Source: Halorussus rarus (lineage in GTDB: Archaea; Halobacteriota; Halobacteria; Halobacteriales; Haladaptataceae). Taken from it: 64,000 nucleotides of DNA. The stretch lies in the NCBI RefSeq assembly GCF_003369835.1, contig NZ_QPMJ01000002.1, positions 1,302,001 to 1,366,000 of the forward strand, in the 5' to 3' direction. The notes under the pieces are model-generated. The model was not told where the DNA came from and made no database searches. It saw only the letters and a list, made by a program, of their open reading frames with translations. This document shows positions 53,276 through 60,834 of this stretch, piece after piece. The position numbers were made by a program, and so were the translations under genes. The first letter of the stretch is position 1. Each line of letters opens with the position of its first letter.

Positions 53276-53788
53276 ATGGAAAATCCCGCTACCGAGTACG
53301 TCCACGCGTCGCGCGAGTTGTCGCCGGTTCACACGTACATCGCCGATCACGGTGAAGCCGTGGACAGTAGCACCATTAAACAGGAAACGATAGCCGGGCA
53401 TTCCGTTGCAGTCACGGACGCCCTGACGGAGGACGAAAGAGAACTCGTCGCGGATGCCATCCGCGCGACCGACCCTCAGATGAAGGCCTGCTTCGCCAAC
53501 GCCCTCCAGATGTGGGCGTACGACAGCCGGTTCAAATACGCCGAGGGATTCGCTGCCGTCTCAGACCTTAACATCGGGGGAATTGAGCATGCTTGGTGTC
53601 TGCTCGATGGGTCGAAACTCGTAGACGTGACGCGGCCATTCGACCATTACCACGGCGCTATCATTACGGACGACGAGATCTTGCAACGCTACTATGAGTA
53701 TGGGATGGAGCGAGGTAGCTGGGGAATCGTCGGCAATCATCATAACCAGTTTCAATTCCTCCGGAACCGGGGCTACGCCTATGGATAA
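53276..53788 (+). CDS. Cys-His papain/transglutaminase-like protein, 170 aa
   Basis: Carries KACFANALQMWAYDS (Cys ~72), FKYAEGFAAVS, then IEHAWCLLDG (His ~105) and LVDVTRPFDH (Asp ~117), the order of a papain/transglutaminase triad and the same signature as the 48,526 protein. It is a shorter version without the unique N-terminal domain. Comparable proteins occur on phages and mobile elements, and may be peptidases or effectors. The first ~60 residues are acidic (LTEDERELVADAIRATDPQ). Confidence 0.6.
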   Translation: MENPATEYVHASRELSPVHTYIADHGEAVDSSTIKQETIAGHSVAVTDALTEDERELVADAIRATDPQMKACFANALQMWAYDSRFKYAEGFAAVSDLNIGGIEHAWCLLDGSKLVDVTRPFDHYHGAIITDDEILQRYYEYGMERGSWGIVGNHHNQFQFLRNRGYAYG

Positions 53789-53810
53789 CCCGACTTAGGG
53801 AGTGGACGCC

Positions 53811-54515
53811 CTATTGGATCGAATTCAGGAACTGGTTCTTAGTGATGGCAGCCGTAATCACGGGTTTGATCCCCCCGAGGTATTCAGTCGAGGGTTCCCA
53901 CGCGTCTATCCATTTCTCGCGAAAGTAGTAGTTCGATGCGTCGGGGCGACCCCCACTCAACTTGATAGCTTCATCCAGTTGGCCGCCCGGTTGTTTCCCC
54001 TGTACGATCACCAAGTCTGAGAGATGTCGGGGATCTCGGCTGGCCAAGTAGCGTTTGATATGCGCATTCTCCCTATTGTTCTCGACTTCATTTTCAATTT
54101 CAGCCTCCCTGAGGGAGTTAAAATCGATAACCCTGTCAACGGTGAAGTAACCAATCAGATACCGGTGCTTTGGGCGCGAGTAACCCGGTGGTGTCAGGCC
54201 ACAGTAGAACCCGAGAACATCATCCTCGCTAAGTGAGAGAAGCTTGCTCCGCGACTTGCCGGGGTCGCCGAACGTCAGCGTCTCAAAGTTCGGATCGTGA
54301 TGGATGGGAACTTCATCAAAGGTTGTCGTCTCTTGTTCGCGGTGAACCACGTGGGAGAGGTACTCGCTGAATCCCTCGCTGTGGTAAGTCGCAGTTTCGG
54401 TCGTTTCGTACTGTTCGGGGATGGGGATGTACTCAAACGTTCCATCCTCAAAGATCGGCGGGCAATTCGAGGTGTTGTCCGAATCTGCCGCAATGCCAAC
54501 AAGTACTACGCTCAT
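53811..54515 (-). CDS. Nucleotide-modification-associated domain 3 (Nmad3) protein
   Basis: A 234-residue protein. MSVVLVGIAADSDNTSNCPP, FEDGTFEYIPIPE, VPIHHDPNFETLTFGDPGKS and VLGFYCGLTPPGY with YLIGYFTVD match the Nmad3 pattern. This family was defined by its co-occurrence with base-modifying enzymes and is thought to act on or read modified nucleotides. It overlaps the upstream Nmad2-like gene by one base. Composition is AT-rich compared with the core. Confidence 0.8.
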   Translation of the reverse strand: MSVVLVGIAADSDNTSNCPPIFEDGTFEYIPIPEQYETTETATYHSEGFSEYLSHVVHREQETTTFDEVPIHHDPNFETLTFGDPGKSRSKLLSLSEDDVLGFYCGLTPPGYSRPKHRYLIGYFTVDRVIDFNSLREAEIENEVENNRENAHIKRYLASRDPRHLSDLVIVQGKQPGGQLDEAIKLSGGRPDASNYYFREKWIDAWEPSTEYLGGIKPVITAAITKNQFLNSIQ

Positions 54516-55408
54516 CAGGTGGCCCCCCCGACTGGTTCGAACCGCTCCAAGAGATCATCGAACCCCTTCGCAGTTCGGTGGTTCTGGTTGAACTCCTCCT
54601 CCGGTTTGAGGGCGAACTGGGGTTCTGTCCAACCCAGCCAGTACCCCCGCTCGGAGACACATTTGACGTGATCCTCGCTGTTGTCGATATGTTCCTCTGG
54701 GTTTCGGGAGGGATTACTATTACAGTCACATTCGGCTTCTACTTCACCATCTCCATGCTGGTGGTTTGCTGGCGGGTACCGAACAGATCTTGAATCGTCT
54801 ATATGGCAGTCGCCCCGGTTCTCCGCAAAGGGTGTGCGGTCAGACGCGTGGGTGAGGCGGTGCCTGACGGCCTCCTCGTCGTATGTACGACGAAGGTACT
54901 GACCGTAGTCTTCCATCTTGTCGAACCCGTGTGTGACCATCGCGGCACTCGCCAGCCAGTTTCGGTGAGAGTTGGCGTCCTCGGGTTTGTCGTGCGCCTT
55001 ACTTCTGGATGCACAGGTCAAGATGAAAACCGGATATTTCGGCCGTCTGATCCCCTCGTCATCTGGTTCTTGGAACAGTCTCTGAAACGGATGATCTGGG
55101 TTGGCAGAGTTGCTTCGCTCTGGTTCGCCTCGCATCCCCTTCTTACATGTTGCCAGACTCCAAAGGCCGCCGAAGAAACTGGGCGCACTACCAGTCTGGG
55201 CCAAGCCGCTGTCGGACTGGTACTGAATGCTTCTGGCAACGTAGACACGACCACGAGGCGTGTTCGAATTGAACCCTGCTTCCTCGTCTTCGTATCTATC
55301 GGCACAATTCTGCATCCATTCTCGTAGATCGTCCACCTGCTGCACTTCTCCTGCATTTACTGGTTCGACTGGAGAAGTTCCAACTGCGTAATCAAGATCC
55401 GACGGCAT
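54515..55408 (-). CDS. Nmad2-like nucleotide-modification-associated protein
   Basis: A 297-residue protein. GSAPSFFGGLWSLATCKKGM is reminiscent of the GFAPNPF...LATCKP segment of Nmad2, followed by YPVFILTCAS and YGQYLRRTYDEEAVRHRL. Flanking parts (an acidic N-terminus and a Cys/His-rich 205-260 region) are unlike the family. It is coupled to Nmad3 by a one-base overlap. I give moderate confidence to the family and none to activity. Confidence 0.5.
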   Translation of the reverse strand: MPSDLDYAVGTSPVEPVNAGEVQQVDDLREWMQNCADRYEDEEAGFNSNTPRGRVYVARSIQYQSDSGLAQTGSAPSFFGGLWSLATCKKGMRGEPERSNSANPDHPFQRLFQEPDDEGIRRPKYPVFILTCASRSKAHDKPEDANSHRNWLASAAMVTHGFDKMEDYGQYLRRTYDEEAVRHRLTHASDRTPFAENRGDCHIDDSRSVRYPPANHQHGDGEVEAECDCNSNPSRNPEEHIDNSEDHVKCVSERGYWLGWTEPQFALKPEEEFNQNHRTAKGFDDLLERFEPVGGAT

Positions 55409-55510
55409 CTATAAGCGAAGGAGATAGTCGCCTCACTTAGTGGTTCTCCCATACGTCACTCAATCCGACATTCTCCCTTTTCGGCCGCCAGCTGTTACTG
55501 GTCTACTACA

Positions 55511-56686
55511 TCATTTCTCAATCTCGACTGCCGGACACGCTGGAAGATGCTCAGAGTATCCTCGAATAGTCTCTCCACACCAATCACACGTCTTTCGTTG
55601 CTCAACCGTCGCTTCCTTAGTGAGGTGTTGGCGACAGTGAATGCAGTTTTGTTTCTCGCGTGGCGTTTTCTGGTGACATCGAGGACACTCAATAGGTGCA
55701 GTTGGGTCTGGTTCTTCATCTGCATCAACGTCAATTCCGTGGATCCTAGCAACTTCCCGATCGGTGTCTTCGGCGAACACCGAGACATATCGCGAGGCGA
55801 CGTCGCTCCCACGCGTCCACCCGTGGTGATCTTCGATGTGAGCCTGATTCATCCCTCGGGAAGCCAGATGAGACGCGCTTGATTTTCGGAAGTTCGTAAA
55901 TGTGACTGGTTTATTGATGTCTGCACGTTCGGCTGCGTCCTTGATCGCCGTCCGAAGGGCGTTGTAAGTCGGTGCCGTCGGTTCCTCCAACTTGCTCCAC
56001 AGCGGATCATCGAGTGCATCACCGGGGTGGGCCTCCAGCCACCGCTGTAGGAACGGAACGCTTGGAACTAACCCGACCGACCGCTGTCCCATTTTCCCAC
56101 GTACCGTTACCTGATAGCCGTGTTCGTAATCTGTGACGTCTCCAAGCGTGAGACTTCGAAGCTCTCCTGAGCGAGGGCCAGCATCCCATGCAACAGCGAC
56201 CAAAGCCGCATCACGTGGATTTCGTGTTTCCTCGATCAGAGGGAGGACATCGTCTTCCCATTTCAGCATATCACTGGGCTCAGGTGCCGGATCATACGTA
56301 CTGGGAGTATTTGACGGAATCCACTCCATGGTCTCCGGTGGAGAATCGCCATTTACCTCTGTAGCTCGCCGGCCGAATTGCTTCAAAGCTACTCGGTAAT
56401 CGCGATTTGTCTCTGGATTATCGTAGGTTCGATGAATCCACCGAACGATCTCCTTCACTTCTTCTTCATCCTCCAAAGCATCGACCAGACTCCCAGCGTG
56501 CTCTGCCATTCGGACATTGTGACGAAGAAGTTTGAGGTGCCGATGATCGCCTACTTGACTCGGGATGAGCATCAGCTCGTCACTAAATTTCAGTAATGCA
56601 TCTCGATTCGCTTCGTCTACATCCCGGCGACCGTTCTGTATCTTATTGCGGAGGGTCTCCAATTGTTGGCTAACGTCCTGCGTCAT
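55511..56686 (-). CDS. Tyrosine recombinase/integrase with two zinc ribbons (second integrase)
   Basis: A 391-residue integrase. The SAM-like N-terminal domain covers about 1-130. Catalytic residues are DAGPRSGELRSL (Arg), TFTNFRKSSASHL (Arg, with Asn where His is common) and SRYVSVF (Tyr). C-terminal zinc ribbons are CPRCHQKTPREKQNCIHC and CDWCGETIRGYSEHLPACP. The start is the ATG at 56,686, with the AT-rich ccagttataga (about 56,700-56,710) upstream as promoter; the frame is open further but has no conserved content. It points leftward, opposite to the first integrase. Confidence 0.88.
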   Translation of the reverse strand: MTQDVSQQLETLRNKIQNGRRDVDEANRDALLKFSDELMLIPSQVGDHRHLKLLRHNVRMAEHAGSLVDALEDEEEVKEIVRWIHRTYDNPETNRDYRVALKQFGRRATEVNGDSPPETMEWIPSNTPSTYDPAPEPSDMLKWEDDVLPLIEETRNPRDAALVAVAWDAGPRSGELRSLTLGDVTDYEHGYQVTVRGKMGQRSVGLVPSVPFLQRWLEAHPGDALDDPLWSKLEEPTAPTYNALRTAIKDAAERADINKPVTFTNFRKSSASHLASRGMNQAHIEDHHGWTRGSDVASRYVSVFAEDTDREVARIHGIDVDADEEPDPTAPIECPRCHQKTPREKQNCIHCRQHLTKEATVEQRKTCDWCGETIRGYSEHLPACPAVEIEK

Positions 56687-56929
56687 ATCGGATTTTAGCC
56701 CAGTTATAGAATGCTGGTTAGCGGGTTTTCTATTTTCGCTGTCTTGGAGGATACTTCGAGGGGTTTGGGACTTGGATGATCCTGATGGATTGACTTCTGC
56801 GGGCACACGCACCGTGGCTGGCACCGGGGCCGGGCACTCAACTCCGCCCCACCTGAAGAAGGTGCGGAAGGGGTACTTGGGGCCTACTTCATCGTCGAAC
56901 TGGACGAGGATGGTCTGAAGGTCGAGTGC

Positions 56930-57272
56930 CGAGGAATCGACGAGCCGTGGACGGCAATCGAGTGCCCGACCACGGTTGGTACGGGACGCAGTTCCAGCCC
57001 GAGAAGTTCGGCTGCCGGCTCTGCAAATTCAGGCCGGCGGAGGCGCTTCGGGAGGTGGCGTGGACGGCGTACGCGTCTCACGTCGACGAGCCGGGCGAGG
57101 ACGCGTCGACGCGACCGACCTCGTGTCTGGCGTCCTTGCGTTTCTCGATGGTGCGGACGGCGCCGAGGAGCAGTTCCGGGCGTACCTTGATACTCTGTTG
57201 GAGCAGCCCGGCCCGCACGACCCGCTCCAGCCATCCGACGGCAACCCGACGAGACTCATCCCGCGGTGAACG
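56930..57272 (+). pseudogene. Decayed gene fragments right of the second integrase
   Basis: Two overlapping plus frames look like pieces of one protein: one has DHGWYGTQFQPEKFGCRLCK and the other DLVSGVLAFLDGADGAEEQF. A small C-x2-C is present. Neither has a proper start and stop with continuous sense, so a frameshifted remnant is likely. Bases 56,687-56,929 hold the integrase promoter and nothing else recognisable. Confidence 0.4.
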
Positions 57273-57303
57273 GTCAGCTGTAGACGTGGTGCTTTGGTCG
57301 TCG

Positions 57304-57417
57304 CTACGCTCGGTGCCACCGCCACGCGATCGAGAGGGCCCCAACGCCTGTCACGACTGAGACCAGCGTCGAGAGGCTGAGGAACCCGAACAGGTCAGGC
57401 GCGACGAACGGAATCTC
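57304..57417 (-). pseudogene. Membrane-protein C-terminal remnant
   Basis: A minus-strand frame bounded by stops reads IPFVAPDLFGFLSLSTLVSV then VTGVGALSIAWRWHRA. This looks like one membrane segment with a basic end. There is no start codon. It is probably what remains of a gene truncated during insertion. Confidence 0.3.
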
Positions 57418-57436
57418 CTACAGCGTTCGACACTCC

Positions 57437-57482
57437 AAACTCAGGACGTATATCACTAATCCTCTCCTCGAAAACTCAGGAC
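57437..57482. promoter_or_regulatory. Direct repeat AAACTCAGGAC, two copies, upstream of the RAMA-like gene
   Basis: AAACTCAGGAC occurs at 57,437-57,447 and 57,472-57,482, 35 bases apart, just left of the TATA-like ctttatac (57,486-57,493). The spacing, about three helical turns, fits two sites for one regulator on the same DNA face, possibly the antitoxin-like protein encoded next. Confidence 0.4.
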
Positions 57483-57517
57483 AAACTTTATACTCCGGCT
57501 GTCCGAATGATGAGTTG

Positions 57518-57970
57518 ATGGTAGGAACCATCAACTTGGACGAGGATCTCTACCGGGAACTCGGCCAGTACGGCAACCGGGACGAATCGTGGAATGACAT
57601 CGTGGCTCGCGTGCTGGAGCATCTCGACGAAGAGGCCGCCCGCGAAGATCGAGAGAACCGCACCACGACCTTCGACAGGGAACGGCCAGAGGGAGGAAAC
57701 CCGGCGGCACAGGCGTTGGAAGACGGGACTGTGGTACGGCACCAGTACAACCGCGGGGAGTACGACGGCCAGACAGTCGAGGCGACGGTGAGGGGCGGCC
57801 AGCTCGAGTATGATGGGGAACTGTGGAGCCCATCGGGAGCTGCCCGCGAGGCGGATCGCGACGTTCGCGGAACGGATGCTCGCGACAGCGGATACCGCGG
57901 GCCGACGTGGTGGGAGTACCAAGACGAGAGTGGGGAGTGGGTTCCGCTCAACACAGCAACGTCGGAGTAG
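57518..57970 (+). CDS. Antitoxin-like N-terminus fused to RAMA/DUF4357-like domain
   Basis: A 150-residue protein. MVGTINLDEDLYRELGQYGN then WNDIVARVLEHLDEEA resembles the VapB-like RHH N-terminus. Residues ~70-150 (VRHQYNRGEYDGQTVEATVR, LWSPSGAAREADRDV, PTWWEYQDESGEWVPL) match the RAMA/DUF4357 pattern of S-P-S-x-A-A and a W-W motif, seen in restriction and modification proteins. The combination suggests a regulator that could sense modified DNA. Preceded by the AAACTCAGGAC repeats. Confidence 0.6.
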   Translation: MVGTINLDEDLYRELGQYGNRDESWNDIVARVLEHLDEEAAREDRENRTTTFDRERPEGGNPAAQALEDGTVVRHQYNRGEYDGQTVEATVRGGQLEYDGELWSPSGAAREADRDVRGTDARDSGYRGPTWWEYQDESGEWVPLNTATSE

Positions 57971-58093
57971 GCCGTTTACGCCGCTGCGTTTCGTTCTTCT
58001 GAGCTATTGGCGTCGAGACAACCCCGTGGCCTGTCGTCCGTTCTTCGTTCGTGTCGTTCAGCGGATTTCCCACGCAGATGCCGTGTTTCTCTA

Positions 58094-58140
58094 AGATTTT
58101 TCTAAATAGGGAAATCTCTGTCTCTAATCGGGGGAAATCT
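58094..58140. promoter_or_regulatory. GGGAAATCT repeats near the 58,226 gene
   Basis: GGGAAATCT is present twice (58,109-58,117 and 58,132-58,140), and its inverse AGATTT occurs at 58,094-58,099, producing an imperfect hairpin around taaata. They lie about 90-130 bases upstream of the ATG at 58,226, so they may be regulator sites. Confidence 0.3.
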
Positions 58141-58225
58141 TATGTGTTTTCTTTCTCTATACAGAGTTGAAGATTGGCTGCGAAGGAGCTGGAGTAACGC
58201 ACAAGAAAGAACGAAGGTAACCAAA

Positions 58226-58954
58226 ATGACGTACTACCCTGACCGGAACGACGAGATCGAGGAGAAGCGAGAACTGGCTAAGGCGTTCCTTGAGAACCCG
58301 GCGCGCGACGCCTTCGCGGAGCTGGTCGCCCACGACGGCTTCTGGGCAACCGAGCCTCGCCGAAGCATTGACTACTACGTCGACGACATCGTCTTCGACG
58401 ACCAGACGCCCAACGAGGTCGCCGCCGCGGTCGAGCGCGCGCTCGGGGACACCGACGCACTCAAGGAGGTACTGGAACTCGACGGCTTCGGCTGGGCCAC
58501 TGCGACCGAGTTACTCCACGTCCTCGCCCCGGACACCTACGCGATCCTCAACAAGCGGGCCGTGCTCGGAATGGAGGCGCTCGGCTACGAGCCCCCCAAT
58601 CGGCAGACGGCGTCCGTCGAGGAGTACTGGGACTTCGCCGACGACGTGCGTGAGGCGTACGCGGAGTACGACCTTCGTGCGGTAGTCAACGAGGCCGAGT
58701 CGGCGCCGGGCGTCCCCGAGGCTCACACCGACCTTGAGGCGGCCGACGCCGCGTTCAACGCCCACTACGACGAGGACGCGTACGACATCGATCTCGAGGT
58801 GCTGCGGGAAGCACGGACGGGCGGCCGACAGGTCGAGGTGCCCGAAGACCTGTGGCAGATGATCGAGGAGGAGGTTGAAGGCGACCCGATGTACCGGGAC
58901 GCGGAGGACTTCCTCTACTCGGCGGTCAGAAACGAGCTGTCGCGCGCGGACTGA
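58226..58954 (+). CDS. Hypothetical protein with HhH-like segment, 242 aa
   Basis: An acidic protein. The middle part EVLELDGFGWATATELLHVL then PDTYAILNKRAVLGMEAL has the rhythm of a helix-hairpin-helix as in HhH-GPD DNA glycosylases, but the catalytic Asp region is not evident. The C-terminal ~80 residues are acidic and helical (VEVPEDLWQMIEEEVEGDP). The ATG at 58,226 follows a GGT-like site, and an upstream extension in the same frame is not conserved in style. Function unknown. Confidence 0.55.
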   Translation: MTYYPDRNDEIEEKRELAKAFLENPARDAFAELVAHDGFWATEPRRSIDYYVDDIVFDDQTPNEVAAAVERALGDTDALKEVLELDGFGWATATELLHVLAPDTYAILNKRAVLGMEALGYEPPNRQTASVEEYWDFADDVREAYAEYDLRAVVNEAESAPGVPEAHTDLEAADAAFNAHYDEDAYDIDLEVLREARTGGRQVEVPEDLWQMIEEEVEGDPMYRDAEDFLYSAVRNELSRAD

Positions 58955-58957
58955 CGG

Positions 58958-59221
58958 CTACACCTCGTCGAGGAGGACAGGATCACGCTCGATCACGCCG
59001 AGGTCAACCAGCCGGCGGTGGAGTTCGCGCTCTTCCTCGGTGATCGGGCCGTCGGTGTACGTGCCCTGCTTACGGTACTCTTCCTTCGCCTCTTGCTGGA
59101 GCTTCTCGGCGGTCGCTCGAGCCACGAACTCGTCGACGGTGTCGAACTGGTCGTGGTCGGCGATCTGTTCCTCGATGAGGTCGCGGAACTCCTGTGGGAG
59201 TTCGACGGATGCTGTCGGCAT
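58958..59221 (-). CDS. RHH-like antitoxin-type protein, 87 aa
   Basis: MPTASVELPQEFRDLIEEQI then DEFVARATAEKLQQEAKEEY has the strand-helix-helix pattern of CopG/VapB-like proteins. The C-terminal part (ITEEERELHRRLVDLGVIER) would bind a partner. No VapC or other toxin is next to it, so it is an orphan. The ATG complement at 59,221 is preferred over one at 59,248. It converges with the gene at 58,226, 3 bases apart. Confidence 0.55.
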   Translation of the reverse strand: MPTASVELPQEFRDLIEEQIADHDQFDTVDEFVARATAEKLQQEAKEEYRKQGTYTDGPITEEERELHRRLVDLGVIERDPVLLDEV

Positions 59222-59386
59222 CGCGATGGGCCCCGCAGCAGCGGACATCCTAATAACTATCGGCTATTTGATGTCTCTCGACCCTTCCTACCCCCTCGGT
59301 TCTGATGAAAAACAGATCGTAGTGTTCTCGAGGGCAGAGAAGTCCAAATACAGGGCCTGAAAATATCGATTCTCCGATGACTCTAC

Positions 59387-59596
59387 TTGATAGGTGTGAT
59401 TCGCGTTCGCCGAAGAAGCGATGAGTATGGATGTCAGTTCGTCGCCGGTGTCTGCGACAAGGATACCACGAGGCAGTTGCTAGCGGAGGCGAGCGAGGTG
59501 CTGTACCGATACGTGGATGGGGACGGGCCGGACGCGTCGAAGCGGACAGCGTGGGACGTAGTGTTCGCCTTGCAGCACTTCCGCGGCGAGGATTGA
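59387..59596 (+). CDS. Possible small protein, 69 aa
   Basis: A frame starting at a TTG (59,387) reads IGVIRVRRRSDEYGCQFVAG then LLAEASEVLYRYVDGDGP. It has a beta-then-helix look. Nothing supports translation beyond composition. Start is uncertain. Confidence 0.35.
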   Translation: MIGVIRVRRRSDEYGCQFVAGVCDKDTTRQLLAEASEVLYRYVDGDGPDASKRTAWDVVFALQHFRGED

Positions 59597-59909
59597 GCGC
59601 GCCTGTCAGCGAGCGGGTTACGATCTCTTTCTTGCGACTGGTAGAATGTGTCGTCGGTAAAGTGAGTTCGTTCTGATCGGTGGCCGAGCTACAGCCCTTC
59701 TTCGCCGAGAGGGCGTGATGCTGTGAGAGAAGTAGTAGGCGTAACAGACCGTTGGGAGTGGTTGTAGTAGTGGTCCTTGTGACTCATCTGATTGCCGGAG
59801 GATAGTTCGGCGAGGGGTTTACGCGCTTCGTTCGTCCGGGCGCGGTGTCGGGACGGGTCGATGAGGGGGAGGAGGGGCGCAGTTACGCTCCCGGGATGGA
59901 GACGTCCGG
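59597..59909. other. Right island boundary region
   Basis: This gap of 313 bases goes from the last island-like gene to the core-like small genes. It includes a doubtful 32-codon frame (59,787 to 59,689, minus, MSHKDHYYNHSQRSV...). No tRNA or clear repeat of the left boundary was found. Confidence 0.3.
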
Positions 59910-60056
59910 TTACGGTTCGACGTCGACGGGGTGGCTCGACTGGATCCACTCGCCGTCGTCGCCGTCGGCCTCGATGACGTAGACGGGGCCGTGCTGGGGG
60001 TCGTAGTCGCTGTAGCCGGTGCGCTCGGTCGTCGCGTCGAGGATGAAGTTAGCCAT
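59910..60056 (-). CDS. Small haloarchaeal orphan protein (DUF7331-like), 48 aa
   Basis: MANFILDATTERTGYSDYDP then VYVIEADGDDGEWIQSSHPV and VDVEP. The E-W-I-Q-S ending parallels the next gene, so the two are paralogues. Very small acidic beta-like proteins of this kind are conserved across haloarchaea, function unknown. The gene is too short for most gene finders, but the codon use is strongly core-like. Confidence 0.6.
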   Translation of the reverse strand: MANFILDATTERTGYSDYDPQHGPVYVIEADGDDGEWIQSSHPVDVEP

Positions 60057-60064
60057 GGGACGGG

Positions 60065-60220
60065 TCAGGGTTCGACGTCGACGGTGGTCGCGGCCTGAAT
60101 CCAGGCCTCCTCGTTCTCCGAGTCCTGGATGACGGAGACGGTGCCGTACGAGTCTTCGTATTCGACGAGGCGATAGCGCGGTTCGGGGGTCGTGTACTTC
60201 GTGGGGGTCGATTCGGTCAT
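60065..60220 (-). CDS. Small haloarchaeal orphan protein (DUF7331-like), 51 aa
   Basis: MTESTPTKYTTPEPRYRLVE then DSYGTVSVIQDSENEEAWIQ and TTVDVEP. The Y-G-T-V-S-V-I and A-W-I-Q elements match the DUF7331 style, and parallel the neighbour 59,910 (8 bases apart). They form a small tandem unit on the minus strand. Function unknown. Confidence 0.65.
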   Translation of the reverse strand: MTESTPTKYTTPEPRYRLVEYEDSYGTVSVIQDSENEEAWIQAATTVDVEP

Positions 60221-60254
60221 GCTGTGGTAGTGTCGTTCGATGGGTCGACGCTCG

Positions 60255-60464
60255 CTAGTCGCGTGCTGCTTGCCACTCGGTCTTGCACCCTTCGGTGCAG
60301 AAGAGGTAGATGACGACCTCTCCCGCCTCGGTGACGCGCGTCGTCGCTGGATGCCAGTCCGAGTCCTCCACGACGGCGTCGCAGGCGGCGCAGATCCGGA
60401 CCGGGTCGGCCTCGGTGTCGGGGTGCTCGCGGAGGGACGCGTCGGCGATGGAGTCCTCGGACAT
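60255..60464 (-). CDS. Small zinc-ribbon protein, 69 aa
   Basis: MSEDSIADASLREHPDTEAD precedes VRICAACDAVVEDSDWHPAT and YLFCTEGCKTEWQAARD. Two C-x2/3-C pairs, with the second in F-C-T-E-G-C, form a treble-clef or zinc ribbon as in DUF7576/TRASH-like proteins common in haloarchaea. Co-directional with the next genes to 60,751. Likely a metal-dependent binding protein. Confidence 0.7.
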   Translation of the reverse strand: MSEDSIADASLREHPDTEADPVRICAACDAVVEDSDWHPATTRVTEAGEVVIYLFCTEGCKTEWQAARD

Positions 60465-60469
60465 CCACC

Positions 60470-60751
60470 TCACCGAGGTGCGACGGCGTCGGCGGGGTCG
60501 GCCGAGACGGCGACGCCGTCGCCGGAGGAGACGGTCACGACGCAGTCGGCGAAGTCGAACGTCACCTCGAGGCCGGCCGACCGGCGGCCGACGCGGGGCG
60601 GACGGTTCGCGAGCGCCTCCAGCGCGTCGGGGTCGACCACGTCGTAGAGCGGCGGCAGAGTCTCGGGGGCGCGACCGGTCGCGTCGGCGACGGCGGCCAC
60701 GACGTCCTGGGTGACGGAATCGGCGGGCGTGTCGAGAGTGTGTGCGGGCAT
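60470..60751 (-). CDS. HalOD1 output domain protein
   Basis: A 93-residue protein: VTQDVVAAVADATGRAPETL then PPLYDVVDPDALEAL and VTFDFADCVVTVSSGDGVAV. The L-P-P-L-Y-D-V-V-D-P-D-A-L-E block is the HalOD1 hallmark. These domains are stand-alone or attached to receivers in haloarchaeal signal systems; function of the small form is unknown. It overlaps nothing and starts at the ATG complement 60,751, 83 bases from the regulator gene stop. Confidence 0.85.
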   Translation of the reverse strand: MPAHTLDTPADSVTQDVVAAVADATGRAPETLPPLYDVVDPDALEALANRPPRVGRRSAGLEVTFDFADCVVTVSSGDGVAVSADPADAVAPR

Positions 60752-60834
60752 GAGCGTCTACCGTAGTGGAGGCACGTCCGCCCCATAGCCCTGTTCCGTT
60801 TCTATATGCATCGCCGTCGGGAGCGGTCGTATAG

